Below are positions 26,908-35,479 of a stretch of DNA of 64,000 nucleotides, one piece after another. The notes beneath the pieces were generated by a model. That model was not told the origin of the DNA. It saw only the letters and a list, made by a program, of their open reading frames with translations, and did no database searches. How positions within the stretch are numbered: position 1 is the first letter of the stretch; every line of letters starts with the position of its first letter. The DNA is taken from positions 1 to 64,000 of the forward strand of contig NZ_BOMB01000033.1 in NCBI RefSeq assembly GCF_016861975.1, given 5' to 3'. This DNA comes from Actinocatenispora rupis. Lineage in GTDB: Bacteria; Actinomycetota; Actinomycetes; Mycobacteriales; Micromonosporaceae. The position numbers and the translations under genes are program-made.

Positions 26908-27198
26908 TCAGTGCGGGACGGCGGCGCGCGCGGCGCCGTCGGCCGCGGTGTAGCGGTCGTCGCCGGCGGTTGTCGTCCCGGAGAACTGCTGGTACAGCGC
27001 CTCCAGCTCGCCGGCCGCCGAGTTCCATTGGGTGACCGCTGTCGTGAAGTCGGTGCCGGCGGCGCTGTCCCGCTCCAACGCGCGGATCTTCCTGATCTCG
27101 TCGTCGATCGCGACGATCTGGCCGTGCATCGTACTGAGCGCGGCGGCGGCGAGCGTCAGGTCACCGCCGACGACGTAGAGCAGATCCGGGTCGTTCAT
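26908..27198 (-). CDS. WXG100-family protein
   Basis: 96 residues with GGAGG a few bases before the ATG. All-helical, no signal peptide, with a central W-x-x motif (QWNSAAGELEALYQQFS) between two predicted helices, the length and pattern of ESAT-6/CFP-10-like (WXG100) proteins secreted by type VII systems, usually as dimers. The second WXG100-like gene lies 141 bp upstream on the same strand, so the two products may pair. No EccC/EccD secretion genes are in the window. Confidence 0.72.
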   Translation of the reverse strand: MNDPDLLYVVGGDLTLAAAALSTMHGQIVAIDDEIRKIRALERDSAAGTDFTTAVTQWNSAAGELEALYQQFSGTTTAGDDRYTAADGAARAAVPH

Positions 27199-27339
27199 CG
27201 TGCTCCTCCTGGTCTGCGTCCTCGATCCCGTCCGCGTCCGGCGTCCGGCGCGGCGATACCACCCGGACGACGGCGCGGGGCGTTGCCCCGGAGGGTGGTC
27301 GCGGATCGTGCCGTACGGCGGGCCCGGCCACCCCGGTCG

Positions 27340-27675
27340 TCATGCCCGGTCGAGCTCCGGGGGCGCCTGCGCCGCGACCTCGTCGTGCTCCTGCGCCACC
27401 AGCGTGTCGTTGCTGTCGTAGCTGTGGCTGGCCTTCGACACCGCGGCCTGCAGCAGGTTCAGCGCGTTCATCAGGCGGTTGCACGTGTCCCGCACGTCCA
27501 TGTGGGTGGTGGCGGCGGCGATCGCCCCCTCGCTGGACCACACGTTGAGGACCGGCTCGACCGTGCCGACGACCTGCTGCGCCGCGCTCGCGAGTGCCGT
27601 GTGGTGGGTCTCGAACGTCTCGATGGCGTGCGCCAGCTGGGTCTTGCTGACCCTCATGTTCGTCGCATCCCCCAT
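27340..27675 (-). CDS. WXG100-family protein (second)
   Basis: 111 residues; GAGGAGG exactly 7 nt before the ATG is one of the best ribosome sites of the window. Sequence is helical with NVWSSEGAIAAA at the turn, matching the W-x-G-like hairpin of WXG100 proteins, followed by a helix MDVRDTCNRLMNALNLLQAAVSKASHSY. The tail SNDTLVAQEHDEVAAQ resembles the C-terminal Y-x-x-x-D/E secretion signal of type VII substrates (Y at KASHSYDSND). Upstream partner of the other WXG100 gene. Confidence 0.72.
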   Translation of the reverse strand: MGDATNMRVSKTQLAHAIETFETHHTALASAAQQVVGTVEPVLNVWSSEGAIAAATTHMDVRDTCNRLMNALNLLQAAVSKASHSYDSNDTLVAQEHDEVAAQAPPELDRA

Positions 27676-27829
27676 GGGGACACCTCCTCTGCGGGGCTGC
27701 CCCCGGCGAGGTGCCGACGCACGGCGGCCGCCGGCGGGCCAGCACCTCCCGATCACGCTTCGGTCATCCACGACGATATCGCCCAGGCAACCCCGACGCC
27801 AGGCACTGGCAGACCTGTTTTCCCTAGTA

Positions 27830-28192
27830 CATAAGGGATTCTGAAGGTTCGTCAGGGAGCCTGAAGCGAACCGGACGCTGCGCCGACCGGACGGCAGCGG
27901 TCGGTTGTCGCCGTCCGGTCCTGGTACTCCTGCGCCGTGGCCCGCCGCGCAATCGAGCGCCGGTCCCTCCGGTATCCGCAGCAGCAGGCTCGCCGGCAGC
28001 CGCGACGGCGTGCCCCTGTCGTACCGCAGGCTGTGCAGGACCTCGCCGTCGGGGCACCGCGAACCGCTGCGCAAGCCCACCGCGGAGACCGGGTCATACG
28101 CCGATCCCCGTGCAGGACGCGGACGGCAGCATCGTCCGGATCGGTGCCACACCGACGATCCGCGCCACCGCGGCCACCGGCAGTGTCACCAC
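27830..28192 (-). pseudogene. possible frameshifted coding remnant
   Basis: The 570-bp gap between the second WXG100 gene and the acetyltransferase has no intact gene, but two minus-strand frames read like coding sequence and meet near 28094. The first (from about GTG 28192) encodes VVTLPVAAVARIVGVAPIRT and ends at a TGA; the second, shifted by one base, continues with YDPVSAVGLRSGSRCPDGE and RLPASLLLRIPEG with GC-rich third positions. A single -1 shift would join them. The protein family is not recognised, and the case may be chance in GC-rich DNA. Confidence 0.28.
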
Positions 28193-28247
28193 GGCATCGA
28201 CGTGTACCAGTTCGGAAAGCCGCCGCCGTCACCGGTTCGCGCTGAGG

Positions 28248-28273
28248 TCTACTGTGGACCATCCACTGTGGAC
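28248..28273. repeat. double copy of the iterated palindrome
   Basis: TCTACTGTGGA followed, after ACCA-type spacing, by a perfect TCCACTGTGGA (28262-28272). Other perfect copies: 5771, 6534, 9979, 13877, 16809 and 53636 (starts). Confidence 0.6.
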
Positions 28274-29217
28274 GGTACTGGTGCGGACAGGATCAGCCGC
28301 ACCTCGGTGTTGCGGTACCGGTTGCGCTCGAACGCCTTCTGCATCGGCACGTTGACCAGATCCGTCGTCGCCGTGATCCGGCGCGCCCCGTTCGCCGCGT
28401 GGAACCGCGTGATCTCCACCAGGATCTCGTCGATGTACCCGTTGCCGCGCGACTCCGGCAGCACGCCCAGGTATCCGACGTTCGGCCCGCCCGGGTTGTG
28501 CCACGGGATGCCGAACCCGACCAGCGCGCCGTCCGCGTCCCGCGCCAACCGCCACCAGTCGCGGGTCGCGGGCGCGCTCAGGTAGAAGTCCAGATCCTCC
28601 CGCGCCGCCGCGGCCCGCCCGTACGCCTCGACGTGCCGCCGCGTCGTCGTGTCCAAGCTGCCCACCGACACCTGCCGGAACACGTCCACGAACGCCTCGT
28701 CCGACGGCTCCGGCTCGAACACCAGCCGACCGCGCGACTCCGGCACCCCGCTGTCCGCGGTCCACACGTACTGCAGGCGCTCCAGATCCTCGGTCAGCCC
28801 GACCCGCTCCACCGCCGCGCGGCGCCACGCCATCTCGGCCTGCACCGGATCCCGGCGACGCCACTCGTTCGGCAACCGCAGCTGGTACTCCGGCGGCGTG
28901 CTCGCACCGGCCGCCGCGTACGCCTCGTGCGCCGCCGTCAACAGGCCCGCCGCGACACCCGCCCGGTCCGCCACCCGATCCGACACGTACAGGTGATCGA
29001 GGGTGGTCGGGGTGTCGTTGGTCGGCTGCGACCACCACACCGCCAGCGCGAGCAGCTCGCCGCGCTCCTCCGCCACCCACGTCCACTCCGGCCGGTACTG
29101 CCGATCGGCGAAATCCGACCGGTACCGCGCCGCGTCGACCCAGTTGACCGGATCACCCGTGCTGAACAACGCCGACACGCGATCCAACTCCGCGGCGGCG
29201 GTGGGACGAAACAACAT
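28249..29217 (-). CDS. GNAT-family N-acetyltransferase
   Basis: 322 residues, ATG with GGAGG 4-5 nt upstream. The C-terminal half carries a full GNAT core: ALVGFGIPWHN, NVGYLGVLPESRGNGYIDEIL (acetyl-CoA pyrophosphate loop, Q/RxxGxG/A variant RGNGY) and ITATTDLVNVPMQKAFERNRY. The N-terminal 130 residues look like a second, degenerate GNAT fold (TWVAEERGELLALAVWW, LDHLYVSDRVADRAGVAAGLL). Substrate unknown. The 3' end contains TCTACTGTGGA and TCCACTGTGGA within 25 bp, encoding PSTVDGPQ. Confidence 0.85.
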   Translation of the reverse strand: MLFRPTAAAELDRVSALFSTGDPVNWVDAARYRSDFADRQYRPEWTWVAEERGELLALAVWWSQPTNDTPTTLDHLYVSDRVADRAGVAAGLLTAAHEAYAAAGASTPPEYQLRLPNEWRRRDPVQAEMAWRRAAVERVGLTEDLERLQYVWTADSGVPESRGRLVFEPEPSDEAFVDVFRQVSVGSLDTTTRRHVEAYGRAAAAREDLDFYLSAPATRDWWRLARDADGALVGFGIPWHNPGGPNVGYLGVLPESRGNGYIDEILVEITRFHAANGARRITATTDLVNVPMQKAFERNRYRNTEVRLILSAPVPSTVDGPQ

Positions 29218-29453
29218 GAAGCCTCCGTACACGACAAGGTGAACGGCGACCGGCTCAGGACGAGACGTCCCGGCCCGGAAGCGCCGTACGACAGACCGAC
29301 ATCGCACGCCCCCTCTCGTGCACGGCCGCCCCGTCGGCGGCTCCCGGGCGGGGACGCTAGGTCACCCGGCCCGCGCCGTCAAGGAATTTGAACCGTTCCG
29401 GCGCCCGCTCCGTGTCCGGTCGGAGACACTGACCGACGAAACGGGAGGCCGGA

Positions 29454-29909
29454 ATGCCAGACACCAGTCGACGACGAGTACTTGCCGCCGGAGCCGGAAT
29501 CGCCGGCGCCGCCGGCGTCACCGCCCTTGCCGGCTGCGGCGGCAACTCCGGGCAGTCCGGCACCGGGCAGTCCGGGTCCGGGCAGAGCAAGGCACCGTCC
29601 GTCAAGGCCGGTACGACCCTCGTCGCGCTCGACAAGGTGCAGGTCGGCCAGGCCGTCTCCGCCAAGAGCCCCGACGGCAAACCGCTCATCGTCGCCCGGC
29701 CCACCGCGCAGACCGCCGTCTGCTTCAGCGCCATCTGCACCCACCAGGGCTGTACGGTCGCGCCCGCCGGCAAGGAACTGCACTGCCCCTGCCACGGCTC
29801 GGTCTACCAGGCCACCACCGGCAAGAACGTCTCCGGGCCGGCGCCCCGCCCGCTCGACAAGGTCGACGTACACGTCGCCAACGGCCAGGTCGTCACCGGC
29901 TCCGCCTGA
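29454..29909 (+). CDS. Rieske [2Fe-2S] lipoprotein
   Basis: 151 residues. The N-terminus SRRRVLAAGAGIAG resembles a twin-arginine signal and runs into a lipobox LAGC (Cys28), then a Gly/Ser/Gln linker. The Rieske cluster ligands are CTHQGC and CPCHGS, with SGPAPRPL after them. This is a small stand-alone Rieske protein on the outer face of the membrane, as often found in Streptomyces relatives; its redox partner is not in the window. Confidence 0.9.
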   Translation: MPDTSRRRVLAAGAGIAGAAGVTALAGCGGNSGQSGTGQSGSGQSKAPSVKAGTTLVALDKVQVGQAVSAKSPDGKPLIVARPTAQTAVCFSAICTHQGCTVAPAGKELHCPCHGSVYQATTGKNVSGPAPRPLDKVDVHVANGQVVTGSA

Positions 29910-29928
29910 CCGGAGCACCGCAGTACGC

Positions 29929-29996
29929 CGCGGGCCACGGCACGTCGCGGGCGGGGACACCTCGCGGGCCACGACACGTCGCGGGCCACGGCACGT
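29929..29996. repeat. 17-bp tandem repeat, four units
   Basis: Four head-to-tail 17-bp units of CGCGGGCCACGGCACGT; units 1 and 4 are identical, unit 3 differs by one base and unit 2 is diverged. It lies 20 bp after the Rieske gene. The rest of the 29910-30324 gap shows no gene I can support. Confidence 0.8.
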
Positions 29997-30324
29997 CGCA
30001 GCGGCGCCCGCGAACGCCGGTGAGCCGCGACGGCGGGTGGGTGACCGCGAGTTGCCGCAGGCTGCGGTGAGCCGCGCTGGGTCGCAGGTCTTCGCGCTCC
30101 CGCGCCGATTCGTTGCGGGGGCTTCACTCATCCAGCACGGTGTCGTTGCGGGCTTCGCACGTCGCAGCGGGTCGCCTCGGGCTGTCCCGGGCCGGCGCCG
30201 CGGGCAGCCGCGGGGTGCCCCGGCCCCGGCCTGCGCCGGGCTGTCTCGGGCGGCCTCGTGCCGCCGCCGGTCGCGGTGCGTCGACCGGGCCGCCGACGGT
30301 GCGCGGTTGCCGTGTGAGCACACG

Positions 30325-30360
30325 GGAAGGGGAGCCGGTGAACGCACCGGCTCCCCTTCC
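30325..30360 (-). terminator. nrdJ terminator
   Basis: 16-bp perfect stem GGAAGGGGAGCCGGTG / CACCGGCTCCCCTTCC with an AACG loop (plus-strand reading), 58 bp beyond the nrdJ stop codon. Confidence 0.8.
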
Positions 30361-30417
30361 GTCACGTCGCGGTGTCCGCGCCGCACCCGGTACTCCCGGA
30401 TGCGGCGCGGTCCCCGG

Positions 30418-33276
30418 TCAGCTGCAGCCCGAGGTGGACCCGCAGCCCTCGCACACGTAGCAGCTACCGGCCGGGCGCATCTTCGTACCGCAGGTGAAGC
30501 ACAGCGGCGCGTCCGCGGCCTTGCCCTGCACCGCTTCCAGCAGTTCGGTGGACGAACCGGCGCGCGCGGTCGGCGCGGGTGCCGGCGCCGGTTCCTCGAC
30601 GCGACGCTCCACGGTGGGCGCCGACGCGGCCAGCCCGGCCAGGTCGACACCGTCGTCGACGACGTGCACCGACGCCGGGTCCTCGCCGCGTACCTCGGCC
30701 GCCCGCTCCGCGGAGGTGAGGATGCCCAGCTCGGACCGCTGCTCGAACGGCAGGAAGTCCAGCGCCAGCCGGCGGAACACGTAGTCCATGACCGAGTTCG
30801 CGATGCGGATGTCCGGGTCGTCGGTCATGCCGGCCGGCTCGAACCGCATGTTGACGAACTTCTCCACGTACGTCTCCAGCGGCACCCCGTACTGCAGGGC
30901 CACCGAGATCGCCACCGAGAACGCGTCCATCACGCCGGCCAGGGTCGACCCCTGCTTGCCCAGCTTGAGGAACACCTCGCCGATGCCGTCGTCCGGGTAC
31001 GACGACGCGGTCAGGTAGCCCTCGGCGCCGGCCACGGAGAACGACGTGGTCCGCGACGGCCGCGACTTCGGCAGCCGCTTGCGCACTGGCCGGTACTCGA
31101 CGACCTCGCTCTTCGGCGCCTCCGCCTTCGCCGGCTCCTTCTTCTTCGCCGACAGCGGCTGCCCGACCTTGCAGTTGTCGCGGTAGATGGCGAGCGCCTT
31201 CAGGCCGAGCTTCCAGCCCTGCAGGTACACGTCCTCGATGTCGGCGACGGTCGCGGACTCCGGCAGGTTCACCGTCTTGGAGATCGCGCCGGACAGGAAC
31301 GGCTGCAGCGCCGCCATCATCCGCACGTGCCCCATCGGCCGGATCGACCGCTCACCCATCGCGCAGTCGAACACCTCGTAGTGCTCCGGGCGCAGGCCCG
31401 GCGCGTCCACCACGTGCCCGTGCTCGGAGATGTACTCGACGATCGCCTCGACCTGCTCCTCCTGGTACCCCAGGGAACGCAGCGCGCGCGGCACGGTCTG
31501 GTTGACGATCTGCATCGAGCCGCCGCCGACCAGCTTCTTGAACTTGACCAGCGCCAGGTCCGGCTCGACGCCGGTGGTGTCGCAGTCCATCGCCAGACCG
31601 ATCGTGCCGGTCGGCGCCAGCAGCGACGCCTGCGCGTTGCGCCAGCCGTTGCGCTCGCCGATGGCGAGACCGCGCTGCCACTCCTCGCCCGCCGCGGCCA
31701 GGATCCGGCGGTCCTCGTCACCGACCGGACGCACCTCGTCGTTGGCGGCGGCGTGCTTGCGCATCACGCGGGTGTGCGCGGCGGCGTTGCGGGCGTACCC
31801 GTCGTACGCGCCGACGACGCCCGCCAGCTCCGCCGACCGCCGGTACGACACGCCGGTCATCAGCGACGTGATCGCCGCCGCCACCGCCCGGCCGCCGTCC
31901 GAGTCGTACGCGTGGGCGGTCGCCATCAGCAGCGCGCCGAGGTTCGCGTACCCGATACCCAGCTGCCGGTACGCCCGGGTCGTCTCGCCGATCTTCTCGG
32001 TCGGGAAGTCCGCGAAGCAGATCGAGATGTCCATCGCGGTGAAGACCAGCTCCACCGACTTGACGAACGCCGGCACGTCGAACGTGTTGTCGTCGCGCAG
32101 GAACTTCATCAGGTTCATCGACGCGAGGTTGCAGGACGAGTTGTCCAGCGACAGGTACTCCGAGCACGGGTTCGACGCGGTGATCCGGCCGGTCTCCGGG
32201 TTGGTGTGCCAGTCGTTGATCGTGTCGTCGTACTGCAGGCCCGGGTCGGCGCACTCCCACGCGGCCTGCGCGATCTTGCCGAACAGATCCCGCGCGCGGA
32301 TCGTCTCGATGACCTCGCCGCTGGTCCGGGACCGCAGCCCGAACTCACCGTCCGCCTCCACCGCCCGCATGAACTCGTCGGACACCCGTACCGAGTTGTT
32401 CGCGTTCTGGTACTGGACGCTGGTGATGTCCTTGCCACCCAGGTCCATGTCGAACCCGGCGTCCCGCAGCGCGCGGACCTTGTCCTCCTCGCGCGCCTTG
32501 GTCTGCACGAACTCCTCGACGTCCGGGTGGTCCACGTCGAGCACGACCATCTTCGCCGCGCGCCGCGTCGCACCGCCGGACTTGATCGTCCCGGCGCTCG
32601 CGTCCGCCCCGCGCATGAAGCTGACCGGCCCGGACGCCGTCCCGCCCGAGGACAGCAGCTCCTTCGACGACCGGATCCGCGACAGGTTCAGCCCGGCGCC
32701 GGAGCCGCCCTTGAAGATCAGCCCCTCCTCCCGGTACCAGTTCAGGATCGAGTCCATCGAGTCGTCCACCGACAGGATGAAACAGGCGCTGACCTGCTGC
32801 GCCGACGACGTCCCGACGTTGAACCAGACCGGCGAGTTGAAGCTGAAGAACTGGTGCACGAGCATCCAGGTCAGCTCGTGCTCGAAGATCTCGGCGTCCG
32901 CCGGCGTGGCGAAGTAGCCGTTCTCCTCCCCCGCCTTCCGGTACGTCTTCACGACCCGGTCGACGAGCTGCTTGAGGCTCCACTCGCGCTCCGCCGAACC
33001 GACCGCCCCGCGGAAGTACTTCGAGGTGACGATGTTGGTGGCGTTGACGCTCCAGAAGTCGGGGTACTCCACGCCGCGCTGCTCGAAGTTGACCGACCCG
33101 TCCCGCCAGTTCGTCATGACGACGTCCCGGCGCTCCCAGGTGATCTCGTCGTACGGGTGGACACCGTCGGTCGTCCACACCCGCTCGATCGTCAGGCCCT
33201 TGCCCTGCCGCTTCTTCGCCCCCCGCTGGCTCCTACTGCCTGTCGCATCGGGCGAGGTGCCCACCGCCTCGGTCAT
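30418..33276 (-). CDS. nrdJ: vitamin B12-dependent ribonucleotide reductase (class II)
   Basis: 952 residues, ATG with GGGGAAGG upstream. Reduces ribonucleotides to deoxyribonucleotides with adenosylcobalamin as radical source, so it works with or without oxygen. Active-site stretches: QQVSACFILSV (Cys), GGSGAGLNLSRIRS, NPCSEYLSLDNSSCNLASMNL (the NxCxE catalytic loop), and APTGTIGLAMDCDTTG. The C-terminus holds a four-cysteine zinc ribbon (CFTCGTKM...CYVCEGCG) and a GC-S end used to re-reduce the active site. Encoded downstream of nrdR, as in Streptomyces; the 380-bp gap between them shows no cobalamin riboswitch that I can recognise. Confidence 0.97.
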   Translation of the reverse strand: MTEAVGTSPDATGSRSQRGAKKRQGKGLTIERVWTTDGVHPYDEITWERRDVVMTNWRDGSVNFEQRGVEYPDFWSVNATNIVTSKYFRGAVGSAEREWSLKQLVDRVVKTYRKAGEENGYFATPADAEIFEHELTWMLVHQFFSFNSPVWFNVGTSSAQQVSACFILSVDDSMDSILNWYREEGLIFKGGSGAGLNLSRIRSSKELLSSGGTASGPVSFMRGADASAGTIKSGGATRRAAKMVVLDVDHPDVEEFVQTKAREEDKVRALRDAGFDMDLGGKDITSVQYQNANNSVRVSDEFMRAVEADGEFGLRSRTSGEVIETIRARDLFGKIAQAAWECADPGLQYDDTINDWHTNPETGRITASNPCSEYLSLDNSSCNLASMNLMKFLRDDNTFDVPAFVKSVELVFTAMDISICFADFPTEKIGETTRAYRQLGIGYANLGALLMATAHAYDSDGGRAVAAAITSLMTGVSYRRSAELAGVVGAYDGYARNAAAHTRVMRKHAAANDEVRPVGDEDRRILAAAGEEWQRGLAIGERNGWRNAQASLLAPTGTIGLAMDCDTTGVEPDLALVKFKKLVGGGSMQIVNQTVPRALRSLGYQEEQVEAIVEYISEHGHVVDAPGLRPEHYEVFDCAMGERSIRPMGHVRMMAALQPFLSGAISKTVNLPESATVADIEDVYLQGWKLGLKALAIYRDNCKVGQPLSAKKKEPAKAEAPKSEVVEYRPVRKRLPKSRPSRTTSFSVAGAEGYLTASSYPDDGIGEVFLKLGKQGSTLAGVMDAFSVAISVALQYGVPLETYVEKFVNMRFEPAGMTDDPDIRIANSVMDYVFRRLALDFLPFEQRSELGILTSAERAAEVRGEDPASVHVVDDGVDLAGLAASAPTVERRVEEPAPAPAPTARAGSSTELLEAVQGKAADAPLCFTCGTKMRPAGSCYVCEGCGSTSGCS

Positions 33277-33656
33277 CGCCTTCCCCCTCTTCGCCGCGCG
33301 TGCTCCGCGCATCGCTCCGTGTCCCGTTCCGCCGCCGGCCGGTCACCCGCCCGGCGTCTTCGCCTCGGCCGCTGTGCGTTGTGCGTTCGTGCTGCTGCGG
33401 TCGTACGCCGACGTCGGCGCACCACCTGACGCACGACCACGCCCGGTCGCCGCGGCGAGCCACGGTCCGTTCGGTTCGGTCGTGTTGCCGTACTACTGGC
33501 TGCCCGGGCCCCGCCCGGTGCCTGATATCCGCCTTGTTCGAGGGCCGCCACGGTCCGGCTCCGCGCCACCACCGGCCCGGCCTGCCGCTCCGGCCCACCC
33601 GACCGGCCTGGTACGCCGGCCTGACACGGCTCCGCCGCATCGCTGGTTCCGGTGGC
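33277..33656. other. nrdR-nrdJ spacer
   Basis: 380 bp without a supported gene or a recognisable riboswitch, NrdR box or strong hairpin. nrdJ may have its own promoter here or be read through from nrdR. Confidence 0.5.
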
Positions 33657-34259
33657 TCAGCCGCTGGGGACCTTGGCCGGTCTGCCACCCGCGCCGTCCG
33701 CGGAGCCGACGCCCGACCGGGCCGTCGCCACCCGCTGCCGGCCGGGGTCCGGCTCGGGTCCGGCGCGCTCACCGGAACCGCCGCCACCACCGTCGCCCTG
33801 GTCGTCCCCACCGCCGCGGGCGTCCCGCAGGGTGGCGATCTCCCGCTCGAAGTCGGCCAGCGTGTCGAACGAGCGGTACACACTGGCGAACCGCAGGTAC
33901 GCCACCTCGTCCAGCTCGCGCAACGGCCCGAGGATGGCCAGGCCCACGTCGTGGCTCGGCACCTCGGCCGCACCACGCGCCCGGACGCTCTCCTCCACCC
34001 GCTGCGACAGCACCGCGAGGTCGTCGTCGTTCACCGGCCGGCCCTGGCACGCCTTGCGCACGCCGGACATCACCTTCGACCGGCTGAACGGCTCGGTCAC
34101 CCCGCTGCGCTTGACGACCGCGAGGACCGCCTCCTCGACCGTGGTGAACCGCTTGCCACACTCCTGGCAGGCCCGCCGGCGACGGATGAGCTGACCGTCC
34201 TCGGCCTCCCGGGAGTCGACCACCCGGGACTCGGGATGCCGACAGTACGGACACCGCAT
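33657..34259 (-). CDS. nrdR: transcriptional repressor NrdR
   Basis: 200 residues, ATG with AGGAGG 7 nt upstream. The zinc ribbon [17 protein letters not shown]...[14 protein letters not shown] (four Cys) is followed by the ATP-cone ([29 protein letters not shown]). NrdR senses the dATP/ATP balance and represses ribonucleotide reductase genes. The core ends near residue 153 ([11 protein letters not shown]); about 45 further residues rich in Gly, Asp and Arg make this protein longer than the usual 150-160. Two NrdR-like boxes overlap its promoter, so it probably controls itself and nrdJ. Confidence 0.95.
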   Translation of the reverse strand: MRCPYCRHPESRVVDSREAEDGQLIRRRRACQECGKRFTTVEEAVLAVVKRSGVTEPFSRSKVMSGVRKACQGRPVNDDDLAVLSQRVEESVRARGAAEVPSHDVGLAILGPLRELDEVAYLRFASVYRSFDTLADFEREIATLRDARGGGDDQGDGGGGGSGERAGPEPDPGRQRVATARSGVGSADGAGGRPAKVPSG

Positions 34260-34384
34260 GTCGAACACCTCCTGTCGTCGCGACCTGCCCGACCCGCCGC
34301 GGCACACCCGGAATCCGGGCAACGCGAAGAGGCCCACTCGTGGGCTCGCGGCTGATCGTTCGGAACTGGACGTCGGGGTCGCTA

Positions 34385-34400
34385 ACCCCAACTTGTGGAT
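34385..34400 (-). promoter_or_regulatory. NrdR-like box, proximal
   Basis: ACCCCAACTTGTGGAT (plus strand). Starts exactly 32 bp from the partner box, close to three helical turns, the arrangement expected for paired NrdR sites. Confidence 0.5.
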
Positions 34401-34416
34401 ATCTTACAGGGCTGTA

Positions 34417-34432
34417 ACTACTAGATGTTGGG
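34417..34432 (-). promoter_or_regulatory. NrdR-like box, distal
   Basis: ACTACTAGATGTTGGG (plus strand), similar to the CTAGATGTTG core of actinobacterial NrdR boxes. The stretch between the boxes contains TAAGAT on the coding strand, a candidate -10. Confidence 0.55.
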
Positions 34433-34558
34433 TCTGACGCTATTCCGTCGGCCCAGATATCGCAAGCTGACAGGCAGTTCGGCGTGTCACTTCCACCCAC
34501 CCTGGTGACAGCACCGGCGATGCCGGACAGAAGACGCCCACCGACCCGCGACGGCCGT

Positions 34559-35185
34559 TCAGTCGACGACCGGGAAGGTCAGTTCCTGTCCCGGATAGAT
34601 GGTGTACCCGGAGAGGTGGTTGAGGTGGCGGATCCGCTCGATCGTGCCCACGGGATCGCGGGAGGGAGCGTACCGGTCGGCAAGGGACCAGAGCGTGTCG
34701 CCCTGCCGCACCTCGACCCGCCGCGGGGTCGCCTCGGCCCCGCCGGGCGTGCCGACCAGCAGTCCCAGCCCGATCGCGAGCAGCGCCACCGCCAGACCGA
34801 CCACCAACCGGCCGCGCCGGGTCAGCCGCACCGGCGGCCGCGGTCGTCGCACGGCCCGGGCACGCACCGCCGGCCGCTCCGCACTCTTCGTCATTGCACC
34901 GCGCCCCGACGCCCCCACCCGGCCGGGCGACCGACGCCAGCCACCACGACCCACGGACCCCCCGGTACGCCGGCCCGCGGTGGTACGCCCGCGCCTGTCC
35001 TGGCCGACCGTGGACGCCGCCCGGCGCACCCGGCCGCCCGCGGCGTCGGCGGACCGGCCGGCACAGCCCTGGATCAGCCGGAGCCGCGGTCGGCCCGGAT
35101 CGTCCAGGCCGTGCAGCCGGTGGGCCGACCGGTCGCGTCCGCCGGGTGTACTCCGTCCCGACGTCGCTCCGTACCCTGCCGCCAT
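34559..35185 (-). CDS. SOS-controlled LysM membrane protein (DivS/ChiZ-like)
   Basis: 208 residues. The start at 35185 is supported by GGGGGAG 5 nt before the ATG, although conserved sequence begins only after a later Met (34894). The N-terminal 95 residues are Arg/Gly-rich and probably disordered; a membrane helix spans about 125-145 (LVVGLAVALLAIGLGLLVG), and the C-terminus is a LysM domain (RRVEVRQGDTLWSLADRYA...IYPGQELTFPVVD) that binds peptidoglycan. Divergent from lexA with LexA boxes between them, like Rv2719c/chiZ and divS, which halt division during the SOS response. That role is inferred from synteny and architecture. Confidence 0.85.
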   Translation of the reverse strand: MAAGYGATSGRSTPGGRDRSAHRLHGLDDPGRPRLRLIQGCAGRSADAAGGRVRRAASTVGQDRRGRTTAGRRTGGSVGRGGWRRSPGRVGASGRGAMTKSAERPAVRARAVRRPRPPVRLTRRGRLVVGLAVALLAIGLGLLVGTPGGAEATPRRVEVRQGDTLWSLADRYAPSRDPVGTIERIRHLNHLSGYTIYPGQELTFPVVD

Positions 35186-35218
35186 CGTTACTCCCCCAAA
35201 GGAACGACTTCCGCAAGA

Positions 35219-35234
35219 TCGAACGCACGTTCGA
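35219..35234. promoter_or_regulatory. LexA box 1
   Basis: TCGAACGCACGTTCGA, a perfect match to the actinobacterial SOS box TCGAACN4GTTCGA, 34 bp before the LysM gene start. Confidence 0.92.
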
Positions 35235-35250
35235 TCGAACGCACGTACGA
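35235..35250. promoter_or_regulatory. LexA box 2
   Basis: TCGAACGCACGTACGA, one base off the consensus and directly adjacent to box 1, so two LexA dimers could sit side by side. Confidence 0.8.
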
Positions 35251-35299
35251 TTCATACCAGCGGTCGGGCCCGGATATCGAGAGCTTGTCGGCGTGTCTC

Positions 35300-35315
35300 T
35301 CGAACACATGTTTGG
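35300..35315. promoter_or_regulatory. LexA box 3, lexA-proximal
   Basis: TCGAACACATGTTTGG, a weaker match. It lies upstream of TACGGT (35335-35340), a possible lexA -10, and probably gives autoregulation. Confidence 0.7.
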
Positions 35316-35479
35316 CATGTGGCGGATGTGCCGATACGGTCAACGGTGACGAGGATGCGCGGCGTCCGACGTTCCGGTCGGGTCGGCCGGTGTGGTCGCC
35401 GCGCGGGTCGGTTCCGTGGCTGCCGCGGTGCCGGCGGGAGCCCGCGAGGGCTCACCCAGACCGATGAAGGGATGCGGAC

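Noticed and set aside
26389-27028. PP2C gene extended upstream to 27028
   Set aside because: The extension is Arg/Gly/Pro-rich, overlaps the hairpin repeats and the WXG100 3' end, and better start codons with a ribosome site exist downstream.
33277-33656. Cobalamin riboswitch before nrdJ
   Set aside because: No recognisable B12 box (GCCACTG-like) or the expected multi-stem layout.
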